Source: Rhyzopertha dominica
Lineage: Eukaryota > Arthropoda > Insecta > Coleoptera > Bostrichidae
Length of the DNA stretch: 64,000 bases
Assembly: GCA_025024175.1 (NCBI GenBank)
Contig: QCXZ01000041.1
Span: 20,641,786 to 20,705,785 of the forward strand
Direction of reading: 5' to 3'
Shown here: one piece after another, positions 1 to 10,474 of the stretch
How the letters are laid out: each line of letters starts with the position of its first letter
Position numbering within the stretch: position 1 is the first letter of the stretch
Notes under the pieces: model-generated
Told to the model about the DNA's origin: nothing
Databases searched by the model: none
Seen by the model: the letters and a program-made list of their open reading frames with translations, nothing else
Program-made: the position numbers and the translations under genes

Positions 1-179
1 TGTTCGCACATTCCAGTTAATAACAATAACAAAGCTCGGGGGTGGCCTCTAGACTGCATTGAAGAAAAGCTTATTTCCACTTATATTATATACTGTTGTT
101 TGAGTTGTGGTCGCCACAAGTGTTTGGTATGCATGCATATGCAGGCCTGGGTCCAGAACTGTTTTTTTTTGTTGGATGG

Positions 180-585
180 GGAAAGCAACCGGAGATAATT
201 GGTTGAATAACCTACAGAGAAAAAGGGGGCTGCGCAAGAATTTTCTTCAATAGGGATGCTGAAAAATGCAATTTGAGGTTTGTCAGTGTCTTTTTTTAAG
301 CAAAATATTGTAAAACAGATAATAAAATCTTAAAATTGGTTGTCATAAATTACGGGAGGCCTGTTTCCCTGCTGAAAGAGGGTCAGGGTGTCCTCAACGA
401 AAATTTTATTTAAAGTAAGATTTAAAAAAATGTTTTTGAGGCTTGTTAGTGTTTTTTTAAATGCACGTTAAACAGATAAGTACTGAAATAGTTTTAAATT
501 ATAGTCAGGCGTAAAGTTAGGCCTGTTCCCTAGTGGAATAGAGGGGCAGGGGATCCTCCCACGAAAATTTTGTTTTTCTTCATGT
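180..585. repeat. ~163 bp tandem repeat, two full units plus a partial one
   Basis: Two consecutive units align well: the block that starts near 262 with AAAAATG and TTTGAGG recurs near 426, and the landmark GAAAATTTT occurs at 399 and 563. A looser match to the same landmark lies near 236. The spacings are 163 and 164 bases. Each unit ends with a G-rich stretch (GGGTCAGGG or GGGGCAGGGG) just before the landmark. This is diverged satellite-like DNA or the subterminal repeat of a larger element cut by the window edge. No coding potential was seen. Confidence 0.7.
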
Positions 586-1109
586 ACTTAAAATACCTCT
601 AGCGCTCTTAATATTTGCGTACCTATAAAGTATTGTTACTTATACAGATTTTTCATTTAATTTCGGCACACCTATTTTTTTCCTGGGAATTTGATTTAGT
701 AGTAACAAACAATAATTTATTTAGCAGAAAATTAAAATAGTTGCCTTAAAAACAAGTACAATTACCTTCAGGAATGTTCGCCTGACTTCGCGAACACATA
801 TTATATCACTATTTAGAGCAGAATTTATTTTTTATTATAGCTTTGAACCAATACATCCACTACTTGGGCTCTGAATTATTATTCTGCTAATGTTTTTATC
901 CGTTGCCAGGTTTCGATTTCTTCTTTTCCAACTAATACAATACTTTTGTGTGTACGATCCTGATAAATGTGCCCGCGTACCGATGAGATCCAAGAAGCTT
1001 CAAACGCCTCAGTATAAGTTCAGTTATTTTTGTGAACAACTAATGGGCCTACACTGCTGGAGAAGAAGTTCGAATTAGTATTCAATTAAGTTTTAGTAAT
1101 GTAATAATG
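586..1109. other. AT-rich spacer, nothing recognised
   Basis: Only short chance reading frames occur here, such as 890-1078 (+), with no recognisable domain. No repeat or hairpin was noticed. Confidence 0.5.
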
Positions 1110-1111
1110 TA

Positions 1112-1811
1112 CAGGGTGTTCAACTTTCGTTGTAATTTTAGGGTAACTCGGTAACCATTAATAGTAGATCGTTGCGGTTGGGACATCACTCTTACTTTTT
1201 TTTTGTGAGTTGAGCTGTACTGTTAGCATTTTAGTAGCGTGTTTTGTTTTAAAGCTATAGCTTTCTTCAGTTTTCAATACCTTGCTTGGGTATGTAGNTA
1301 CAAAAAAAACTGTTTAGTAATTTTTTATAGGCATTTTTATTTTGAATTTTTTAGGGGGTCACATTGTTGAGATATAACGCAAACTTGCATACCATTTCAA
1401 GATTTGTAAAGATAAACCCAACAATGTATATAATATTTTCTTAATCACAAAAAATAGGTCTTTTCTACCATAGCAAAGCCAACTATAGTTTCCATTTCAA
1501 AAATGCAAGTTTGTGTTATATCTCAAAAAATATGACCCCTAAAAGGATTATGAGTACGCCACTGGATTCAAAATTAGATATCTATAAAAATGTTTTTTCT
1601 TAATCTACATACTCAAGTGAGATATTGGGAACTGAAGAAATGTTACATTATTCAAAAGTATGCTATAGCTTTAAAACAAAACACAATATAAAAATTAAAT
1701 GGTACAACCCAACTCACAACAAAAAGTAAGATAGTGATGTCGAAACTGCTACCCTCTAGAATTAATAGTTACCGAGATACCCTACATTACAACGAAAATG
1801 GGACGCCCTTG
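1112..1811. mobile_element. 700 bp fold-back MITE with TA target duplication
   Basis: The left end CAGGGTGTTCAAC and the right end GGGACGCCCTTG are inverted copies flanked by TA at 1110-1111 and 1812-1813. The arms are long: roughly 1112-1400 and 1502-1811 are imperfect reverse complements, separated by about 100 bases. Shared blocks include GTAACTCGGTAACC/GGTATCTCGGTAACT near the ends, TTTTGTTGTGAGTTG further in, and a GAGATATAAC block near the centre. TA duplication and CAGGGTG ends are typical of the Tc1/mariner group. There is no transposase, so the copy is non-autonomous. A second partial copy starts at 9259. Confidence 0.85.
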
Positions 1812-1813
1812 TA

Positions 1814-3330
1814 TGCCGGAAAAGGGTCACACCCTCTAGAAGGTGACCTAGCAAACACGAAATTGCTATGCAATCAACACTGCCGATAGTTTGCCAAGTG
1901 GACAATTAGATTTGCTAAATTTCGTTATGAGGCTCTACTGAGTTAGTACCTTTTCCAAAAATTTTCTTTAGTTTTTTGTATACAAAAAATCCTGTTAGAA
2001 ACGGCACATGATAGGTAGCATTTTTCATTGACGTATATACCAACGATGTATCACAAGTAGGGGGTTGCCGTTCAAAAATAGGGTTTGGGTTGATGAAATT
2101 TAAGGTTTGGGTTATATAACCTTCAAAAGTACGTCATTCAAACTCTCCTTCGATTCTACTAAAACGATCTTGGGAGCTTTCGCTTTTATTTTTTAGTTGA
2201 AAAGTTAGAGCTACCGGGTTCTTTTAAAACTGTCACCCGGTATGTATTATATATTGCGACAAAAGGCCTCAAGCGTCAAGCTGAATAACGCAATCAGAAT
2301 GTTACCTCAACAAGATGGGTTTGTCTTCCGTTCTGGGTTCCAGACAAGTGTGTTGTGCATTTTTGAATTTTTTATCTCTTCTCTGATCTCTAATATACGA
2401 TGCATGTCTATCCGTTTGTAGTTACGAAGACAATCCTTGAAATTGAGTAACTGTATTCAAAACCCATGAGTACTGTTGCTCAGTCAGAGTGTTACTATAA
2501 TTCCTATTATATCTTATAATCTACTTATGAATGGAATAACAAAAAATGAGTTCAATCCGTCACTCTATATTTAAAATGTCTTGTTACAGCTAAATACTGC
2601 AGAAAATCAATTTTATGCGATAAGGTTCATTATATACGTTTAACACAACTCGATGGCCTACTTAACAAATATCTGTAGCTATAACTGTACAACTATGGAA
2701 CTTCGTCTATGCTTCCGCAATCACCAGTTATTACAGTTAATTAGATTTAAAAGCGAATGCTGCAATGCGTATTTCAAAATATCCTCAGTTTCATGCAATA
2801 TACATAAAACAATAGATAAAGCTTTTCGTATTGATTTATCAACTTCGAAAGCGTTTTGCGGCAACTGCGTATTGCTTCAGATTTCGTAATTCAGCGACTG
2901 TAATGGAATTCCTTACAAAAACAAGCAAATACCACAAAGACTGTGTTGACGATCAATTCAGGTGCGGGCAGAATAAAATGGCTGCAAGCAACGAGCATGA
3001 CGTTCTGGCATATCTTCCCCGAATAGTTCTCTGAGCATCACGCATTACGCAACGAGACGGGAATTTTTTAAGCTGGGTTTATACCAATTGATTCCCCATG
3101 CTACGTGTCGAATTTTTTTCAGAGCAACTAAGCAATTGCCGTGAACAGATTGGGCTGATAAAATTATGTAAAACGATTTCTCAAATTCAGCAGCGAATCG
3201 TCAAAGTAAGTTAAACAAGTGAAGCACTTAATATGGAAAACCATTACGAATCGGTGACGTTCTAGAAACAGCCTGCGGCATCTGTTCCTACCAACTTTGT
3301 CTAGCTCACCCACTCCAAGTCTGTCTCCGG
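1814..3330. other. Upstream region of the histidine-rich gene
   Basis: No gene is recognised. The reading frames at 2653-2889 and 2831-3034 (+) are short, overlap one another and have no known domain. From about 2940 the base composition becomes less AT-rich. A TTCTAGAA palindrome at 3260-3267, about 70 bases before the TATA box, resembles a two-unit heat-shock element, but one palindrome is weak evidence. This stretch presumably holds the proximal control region of the gene at 3392. Confidence 0.4.
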
Positions 3331-3331
3331 T

Positions 3332-3339
3332 TATAAAAG
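3332..3339 (+). promoter_or_regulatory. TATA box of the histidine-rich protein gene
   Basis: TATAAAAG lies 53 bases before the start codon at 3392. Transcription would therefore start near 3362-3370, giving a 5' leader of only about 25 bases. No classical TCAGT initiator is seen at the expected place. Confidence 0.7.
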
Positions 3340-3391
3340 AGTGTTTAATTTGGGAATGGCAATACTTCGGTGGTCGAAAACGCGGTGAACG

Positions 3392-4174
3392 ATGCTGCCT
3401 CTTCGGATATTGGCCAGCATTTCGGTGCTAGCGTGCTTGGTACTGGCACGCGAGATTGGTTTTGTTCAAGTGCCCCAGGATGTGGAAATGTACAAGGGAG
3501 ATCTGGATGTTGCTGCTAGCGACATGATGGTAGCGGAATCCAAGCATCACGAGCACAGCGAGGGAGGCGGACATTCTCACCATGCCGGTCATCACTCCGA
3601 GCACGGCGAGAAGGGAGGCAAGGGTTACAAGAAGCATCACCACCACGAACACGGGGAGCACGGTGAACACGGCAAGGAACACAAAGCTGGCCACTATGGA
3701 GAGAAAGGCGGGCACAAAAAGGAGCACCACGACGAGGGCGGCCATCACAAGGAACATCACGAGAAGGGAGATTCCCACAAGGGTGGAAAGTTTGGTGAGA
3801 AGAAGGGACACAAGAAGGGCCACAAGACCAAAGGATACCATAACAAATTCCACAAGGACGAATATCACAAGCAGCACAAATTCTACGATGACTACCACAA
3901 GGCCGGACACCACAACAAACACGGACACCACCACGAGCATTACGACAAAGGTGAGGGCGGCTACAAGAAGGGCGGTGAGCACAAATCTGGACACGAAGAA
4001 TCCCATCATGGAAAGAAAGGTCATCACGACAAGGGCAAATACTCGGAGGGCCACCATGGCCACGAGGGCAAGCACGGAGGCCACAAACACCACCACCACG
4101 AACACAAATATGGCAAGGACCACGAAGACAAAGGCGGAAAGGAATACGGCTACGAAGAGAAACACAAGCATTAG
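3392..4174 (+). CDS. Secreted histidine/lysine/glycine-rich protein
   Basis: A single uninterrupted frame of 260 codons. Residues 1-19 form a signal peptide: MLPLR start, a hydrophobic core, and cleavage expected after VLA and before REIG. Residues 20-50 form a short acidic, ordinary-composition region. From about residue 51 to the end the chain is dominated by His, Lys, Gly and Glu, in irregular repeats such as GEHGEHGKEH, HHHHEH and GGHKKEHH, with scattered Tyr. The only Cys lies in the signal peptide, so the mature chain has no disulfides. This resembles the insect histidine-rich proteins annotated as histidine-rich glycoprotein-like (DUF4779-type); the family assignment is from composition only. 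Inferred role: extracellular, possibly binding divalent metals or cuticle components. A TATA box lies upstream and AATAAA downstream, and the frame is intact. It is the only well-supported host gene here and has no conserved neighbour to suggest a pathway. Confidence 0.9.
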   Translation: MLPLRILASISVLACLVLAREIGFVQVPQDVEMYKGDLDVAASDMMVAESKHHEHSEGGGHSHHAGHHSEHGEKGGKGYKKHHHHEHGEHGEHGKEHKAGHYGEKGGHKKEHHDEGGHHKEHHEKGDSHKGGKFGEKKGHKKGHKTKGYHNKFHKDEYHKQHKFYDDYHKAGHHNKHGHHHEHYDKGEGGYKKGGEHKSGHEESHHGKKGHHDKGKYSEGHHGHEGKHGGHKHHHHEHKYGKDHEDKGGKEYGYEEKHKH

Positions 4175-4469
4175 TCGGCTGGCAAGTCTACTCGATCTAC
4201 TAAGTGTTGTTATGTTTATACCTCACCTTAATCACCAATGCGGTAGGAGATCACGTAGTTTTTTACACGGTCTGTATATGTAAAATCGACCACCAACACT
4301 CCCTTCATTCCTCAATTACACGCATCGGTAATTCTCGGCCACACTATATAGAAATGGAAGTGAAAGCGAAACGTGCCTGTTGGAAATAGTATCCGTTCAT
4401 AGTGTACATGTAAATATATTTTTTTATATTTAATGCCATATCTTTAAGTTGTTGTTGTTGCAGTGTTAT

Positions 4470-4475
4470 AATAAA
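4470..4475 (+). terminator. Poly(A) signal of the histidine-rich gene
   Basis: AATAAA lies about 295 bases after the stop codon at 4172-4174, following a GTT repeat. It implies a 3' UTR of roughly 300 bases. Confidence 0.65.
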
Positions 4476-4479
4476 GAAT

Positions 4480-6553
4480 ATATAAATCCGAAGCGGACTA
4501 CTTATACTGTCTGGAAATTGTTTAAATTTCTCTCACAGCATCGATACGCAGCTTTACCCGTGAAGAATTAATGAACCGAGTACTTTAGACACCACGTCAG
4601 TGCCGGCTGGGCTTTTTGGTGCCTGAAAACCGCAGTGTTTTTACCATCTTTCTCAAGGAATGTTGCTAGCAAATTAATGCGATTTAAACATCAAACCAGT
4701 TTGAACAGCAATAAGAATTACTTTCCCCATATTATATTTACGACCAAAGTTTTAGATCAACATTAAACTTGTTTTATCAGACATTAAAGCTAAACGCATA
4801 CTTGAAATAAGGCAGTCAATGTTCTTGATTATTTTACAGAATATAATAATAACACAAAAGTGTTTTCAAGCTTTTTTACACAGTATCAAAATATACTGAA
4901 TAACTGTGACGAAGAATAGAAACGTTTGAAACAGTTCTGTAAATTATTATAAAATTCTGTTAAACAACAAGTTGCTTTTATTTAATATTGTTTCTTATCA
5001 AAGAAAAAAGAGCGTCTTCTAGAAATATCTTTATGCTGCGGTTCCATGAAGAACTCAAACAACTAGTTTCTAGTAGATGTTATAATTTAAAATTACAATT
5101 TAAAAATTAGCCAAAAGCAGCTTCCTTTAGTAAGTCAAAATAATTAGGTACCTATTAATTGAATATGTTTTACTAGAACAAAAAAACAAAATTTAAATTC
5201 CCAATCGGCATTATTATTTTCGAAATAACATTCTGAATTTAAACTTTACAGTGGTGAAATCAACAGTTTCGAGTAAATATTGAAAATATGTCATTTTGAT
5301 CAATACCTACGTAATTCGCGTTCTCATGGACTGCATTTTAATCATGACAACATTAAAATCTTTAAGTATGTATTTTCGATCACTACACGAAACGCGGAAA
5401 ACATTTCCATATTCATGTGATCAAACAATAAACTTCTTGGAAACGAGTTTTACACATCCATAATGTTTTTGTTCCATTGCGTAAATTTAGTGTTTTAGAT
5501 TTTTTAATTACAACANACAANATTTTGCCCTGTAAGCCTGTATGTACCTGATTATTTCTGCACTGCGTATACTTTGATGGGCACTACCTTTCGCGCACGT
5601 TTTTGTTTATTATTCATTTTTTTTTCAAATTTGTGACTATCTCGCTACTAATTTATCAGAAACGTGATTATGGTGTAGAGATTTTTGTAACTAGAAAGCA
5701 ATAGCATGTACAGCTTTTTAAAAGAATAGTATATTTCTGGTATATTGATCAGAGTTGCCTTTGTTAATAAGATAAATTAAATAATAATTAAATATTACTA
5801 TTACAATGAAAACGAGCTTTCTTTAAAATATACTTACTTCAATACAATGTTGGTCAACAAAACAGCATGTGAGGTAATTATAAACTGTGAGCAAAGCTTG
5901 AAAGGCATCTGTTATTGCAATGTATGTAAATCTATAAAGGTACCATTAGTTTTAATTGAATGTTACATTTTATTCGAGTATTAGCTATTAATATTTATTG
6001 TAAAACACATTAAAAGGTTGTAAAACGCGGTTTATATCGGCACAAAGTTTCTCACTTGTCAAAACAATTTCAAATAAATTAGAATAACTATATACTCAGT
6101 TTAAAAATGGAAAATGTATACTATTTTAAAGATATAAATTGTGTTAAGATAAAAGATAATGTTGTTACCTTCTTGTTGATTAAATTAAATCGATCAAATT
6201 ACATATATATATATTTCTGAATAGCAAGAAATACTGTTTGAATAAGTAATTTATTTTTTTGTTTTGCTAAACAGAAATACTACAGGCCAAACCTACTAAA
6301 TATTCTCTAATACAATATTAGCAAAACTCTTATGTAACTAATACACAGTATACAGATGAACAGATACTGGCTTATTCAACGTAAAGTAAACTAGTTAAAA
6401 GCAATTACCTAAGTATTACAAATATAACAAAACATGTAAATTTGATATGAGACCTTTATTTCTATAACTTAAACAATGAAATTGCTCCTAGATACAGTAA
6501 TGGTATTACAAAAAGTGTCAATTTTCTGAGAATTGTTCGATAAAAGCAACGCA
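4480..6553. other. AT-rich intergenic DNA
   Basis: Nothing coding is recognised. Two n bases occur at 5516-5521. Short AT dinucleotide runs such as the one near 6205 are the only low-complexity features. Confidence 0.5.
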
Positions 6554-7300
6554 TTATGCATCTAAGTAAAGAAGAACGGAAAATAGTTGAGTGCAATGGC
6601 ATATAAAAAGACAATGTAAACTAGTGTTATAAGTATAACTAGATGGAACTAAAAAGTTTACTAAACCAATTACTTGCGGACCATCCATTGAGTTATTGAT
6701 TGTTTTGTGGAAAAAGCGAAGTTCACAGAAGTCTTTGCTTTTCTTGGCTGAAAAATTTAAAATGAGAGTGGATAGAACTAACATTAAAGGACTCCAAGTG
6801 ATGCTTAATACTAAGATGTCTTAAGAATATATTCCAAGCTACCGAGCAGTAGGTAAGTATTCTGTTGACACTCGCCACAAATATGAATCTCAGCTGCTCA
6901 TTTGCTTTACCAACAACGTAAAATATGTGTGCACCCGGAACGTATTTTTTTTATCATTACATCTTTCACTGCTGCAACTCTATTAACGTAAGTATTGTTG
7001 TGTCGTAGTTTTTATTTCTTGTAATGAAGATAATGCATCATTTACCATTGTTTACATATAAGCTGTTTTTACTGCAATATTCGAAAGATTGTCTAAATCT
7101 CGCTGAAGTAGTAGGCAATTATCTACGACAACAACGGACCGTCAAATTTTCAATTCGTCAGCATACAGGATGTAATTGGAATATTCAAAAACATTAAATA
7201 TATTATTTATGTATGTTAGAAAACGCCCTGCGGAACACCAAACATAGGCATAACATCGTCGGAGGTAATGTGACTGATCTTAACAAACAAAATATATATA
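6554..7300 (-). pseudogene. Decayed non-LTR (LINE) reverse transcriptase, C-terminal part
   Basis: Read on the minus strand, the relic begins near 7290. It contains FGVPQG (RT motif B, 7225-7242), then LYADELKI (7151-7168), where the usual YADD has become YADE. LLLQRDLDNLSN follows, then a segment resembling the LNxxKC and FTRxKN region. The last part, 6554-6784, keeps a 76-codon frame with FFHKTINNSMDGPQVIGLVNF, which matches the usual end of jockey/R1-type ORF2 proteins (hydrophobic, hydrophobic-x-K-L-x-NG-x-I). Several frameshifts and stops separate these blocks, and no endonuclease domain or 5' part is seen. The clade is not certain. Confidence 0.65.
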
Positions 7301-9098
7301 TTCGTATATTAAAGATTAAATTAATTTAGCAAATATACATAATTCTGAGATTGAACGATCATCTTTAATGCTGCCGAGCAAATTAAAGTCTAAATTACGA
7401 ATGAACCATATTTCAGTTTTGGGTTAAAAATCTTAAAAACTACAAAAGAAAATTAAAATATTACATGCGGTGTTTGCGAAAACCCCATCTTGATAGCACC
7501 GATTTAGAGTAAGATAATATCCTATTAGGAAATGGTTAATAGCGCACGCCGTAAATTCAAATATATATTAATTACCTAATATACAGTCTTGATTGGTAAC
7601 ATTCAAAGTCCAGCGTAAATATGTTCTAATTTCTGAAATTGATTATTTTAGGTTTGGTCATTACGTTTTCTTGTCTGTACAAATAAATGGGATCATAATT
7701 ATGAAACTATAATAGAAAAAAAACATATTCTTCACTCCAATTTTTTGCGTTTATCTTACTCTAAGAATGCATTATATTAGTATTTGTAACATTTTTACAT
7801 TGCCCGAACAGGTATATATAAGTACAAAGCATCTACAGGTTCCAAGCATATTAGAATTAAGATTTTAGTTAATGTTTATGTAGTACTTAAGATAACTGGT
7901 ACAACCAACAATACCTAACGCGTAAATTTACCTAATTAATGATTAAAAACTGTTATTATGAATTATTATATCCTACTGAGTGATAGACTGCCTTAAATCA
8001 ACTAAACTGAATTATTAGTTCAAGATATTTATTCATAATCGCACAGTTCAAAGCGTTACTCAAAGTTCCTGGAACACAGCAGTTCTGAAGTTATCCCAAA
8101 TAGAAGCCGACGTCGTTTACTGTAAATTTGATTTTAAAGCTGCACTTTCAAATAAATCGAACGTAATTCTGAGCAGAACGACAAATGTAATCGTATAAAA
8201 AGTCATTAAAGTAGATTCTATTCCTGTTTGTTTTATGTCGATTGTAAAAGGAATTCGTCCATTTGAAAGCAATACTTTTGCAATCCTTACTTTCCTTACC
8301 TAGAGCAGGGGATTACTTATGAGGGTGCAGCTTGCAGCCGTGCTTTTTAAGTTGCCTGTTCTATAATAGAGCATAAGAATAATTACAAACAGCACAATGT
8401 GCAATCAATGCACAAAGTATTGCTCGTGTCAACCACATTACTCCCTTAAGACAAACACGAAATATCAAACGAGTAACGTGAAAACAGCGGGAGATTCGGC
8501 TTTATGTTCAATCGATCGTCGAACATTCGTGGAGTTCATTTTAAGCTATCCATGGGTTACTTCAGGCAGTGAAATTAAAGGGCGCATAAAGATCTGTTGT
8601 CAAATGACCAGTGAAAACAAAATCAACGTCACAAATGTTTAAAAATTTATTAAAATAAATAAGCAGGGAGACAGTATCCGCGACAACAACTTCACTGAAT
8701 ATTTATCAAAATGTATTCTTTGAGTAGACACAGTTTGTGGTGAAGAAATAAAATCTGCCAATGGCATTTTCCAAAAGAAGCAAATGTAAATAAAGGTACT
8801 AATGCTGATGAATAAGGAGAGGCTGTTAGTAATCCGAACACAGAAGCTTCGCGATTGCCGAAGAAACCAATTGTCGCAGATCCAGTAACGTTGTTGTCAG
8901 GTTATCAGGTTGTCAGCTTGGTGCTATTACTTCCTCCAGTTGTATTNAATACTGTTGTCCCTGTTAAAAAAAATATCAACACTAATACATTATTAGCAAT
9001 AGGTAGAGCATATCAAAATGTCCTGTGCTTGTTACATGATTGTGATGGTTCAGTGATGAATGCTGACACGAAAATAACCTGCAGGAAAAAGCGCAGTC
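7301..9098. other. Intergenic DNA with unrecognised short frames
   Basis: Frames at 8397-8642 (81 codons) and 8855-9130 (91 codons, one ambiguous codon, running into the MITE at 9102) show no domain I recognise. They have no clear start context and are probably chance frames. A small direct repeat with the word GGTTGTCAG/GGTTATCAG lies near 8892-8920. Confidence 0.4.
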
Positions 9099-9101
9099 TT
9101 A

Positions 9102-9256
9102 CAGCTGGACTGACAAAAACTTGCGGTTGAATTTAGCCTGCCCATGGTTGAGCACTGGACATAATGATAGTAGGACTGGAGGGGCTTCTCTCTTCCCTCT
9201 CATTCTTGCATGCATCTTATCTTAATCTCAGCCGCAAGTTCTCATCAGTCGAGCTG
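9102..9256. mobile_element. 155 bp MITE with TA duplication
   Basis: The ends CAGCTGGACTGACAAAAACT and its diverged inverse (CAGCTCGACTGATGAGAAC read from the right) form terminal inverted repeats of about 34 bp, flanked by TA at 9100-9101 and 9257-9258. The short interior is non-coding. The structure fits a Tc1/mariner-type non-autonomous element. Confidence 0.75.
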
Positions 9257-9258
9257 TA

Positions 9259-9365
9259 CAGGGTGTCCCATTTTCATTGTAATTGTAGTATATCTCGGTA
9301 ACTATTAATGCTAGAGCGTTGCGGTTTCGACATTACTTTATTACTTTTTTGTTGTGAGTTGAAAA
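9259..9365 (+). mobile_element. One end of the CAGGGTGTCCC MITE family
   Basis: About 107 bases match the outer arm of the 700 bp element at 1112-1811: CAGGGTGTCCCATTTTCATT, then a GTATATCTCGGTAACTATTAA block, then TTTTTTGTTGTGAGTTG. It starts directly after the TA at 9257-9258, so it shares that TA with the neighbouring MITE. The rest of the element is missing or diverged beyond recognition after 9365. Confidence 0.7.
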
Positions 9366-9597
9366 AACGATCAGAACTGACTGCATTACAGTGATCGAGT
9401 AATCTATTTAATAACAACCTGCTTCCGGCCTTGGGTAACAACACGTTTTTATTTAAAGAGGCGAATACTTACTTAGGGCATGAAAAAAAAAGATTCATAC
9501 CAGTCTACCTTACTGAAAACTTCTTCGATCTTGATGATGTGAAGCTTTCGGGCTGAATGGCCGTAGTCGATGTCTTCTTCTTCTTCTTCTGTCTCCA

Positions 9598-9788
9598 GAC
9601 GTTTCGCCTACCACTGTGATAGGCATCTTCAATGGTGAGTTTGTTTGTGGGCGTAGACGTCGCGGTGAACTCATTAACTAGTTACCCAGTTACCCAANAC
9701 TCATTATANNTGGTTACCCAGTTAATGTGTTCACCGCGACGTCTACGTCCACAACGATAAACTCGCCATTGAAGAAGCCTGCCACAGT
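9598..9788. repeat. Inverted repeat with hammerhead-like module
   Basis: The left arm, about 9612-9690, and right arm, about 9711-9788, are reverse complements with few mismatches. The best conserved block is GCGTAGACGTCGCGGTGAAC. The spacer contains n bases at 9697 and 9709-9710. Read on the minus strand, 9632-9598 gives UUGAAGAU, a GCCUA/UAGGC stem, then GAAACGUC. That is the layout of a hammerhead core with one extra U. The arrangement resembles inverted terminal repeats of a Penelope-like element, by inference. Confidence 0.65.
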
Positions 9789-10176
9789 CCGGCCCTGAAA
9801 GCCTGATCCCATTTCTCCAACTTGTTTGTGTCGCGATTTTGCAAAATGAAATCTAAAGAAAGGTGGGAAATTTTAAGATAATGTCATATTACTTGTTGAT
9901 GAGCTAGATACTGCAGGTTTGTAAATAAATCTAGTCGCTATAGACGATTTCCAGAACCACAACAGAGCTAAGTGAACAATCCCATAAATATAACGCTGAG
10001 TACCCACGTGCTAAAATAATTAAGCAAACATATGAACGGGTCCAAGTCACAGGGTACTAAATTGCATTTGCCATGCTATTGCTAGATTCAGTGGTCAACA
10101 GAGTGTCTGGTGGTTGCACCTTGTTCACTCGTAACTTTTACTTGGAGGCTTCTGCTTAAATACGCGATTAAGGAAT
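9789..10176. other. Spacer, nothing recognised
   Basis: No reading frame, repeat or regulatory signal was recognised between the inverted repeat and the fold-back repeat at 10188. Confidence 0.4.
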
Positions 10177-10187
10177 AGTTAACTTTT

Positions 10188-10463
10188 AAAATGCATGTCT
10201 ATGCTGTGCTGTCTACACCTCAACCAACTGCACATAGATCTATTTTGCTGACATTACAGCTCATCAGTACAGTTTAGGTCTAGTGTAGATAGCACGGCAT
10301 AGAACTGGTTTTGCTTATATACCAAAGCAATGGTATGATGTAAGTAAGAACTTAGGATGGCATTGCCATCTGTCAGCATTTCTCCCGTTATGGCAGCTAG
10401 GTGGCTTTGTCATCATGTCAGTGTATTGCTGACAGATGGCATTGCCATCCTAAATTCTCACTT
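10188..10463 (-). mobile_element. 276 bp fold-back repeat, copy A
   Basis: The block is flanked by an 11 bp direct repeat AGTTAACTTTT at 10177-10187 and 10464-10474, a plausible target duplication. The inner part, to about 10372, is the reverse complement of 52205-52400. The right third is itself an inverted repeat: TTAGGATGGCATTGCCATC near 10353 and its complement near 10435. GGATGGCATTGCCATCC is a 17-base palindrome present twice. There is no coding capacity. The superfamily is unknown. Confidence 0.7.
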
Positions 10464-10474
10464 AGTTAACTTTT

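Noticed and set aside
3428..4171. 247-codon minus-strand frame opposite the histidine-rich gene
   Set aside because: It is the antisense shadow of the repetitive His/Lys codons. The plus frame has the signal peptide, promoter and poly(A) signal.
3582..4283. 233-codon plus frame rich in Thr/Arg overlapping the same gene
   Set aside because: It is the +1 shadow of the CAC/AAG/GGC-rich repeats, with no own start context or domain.
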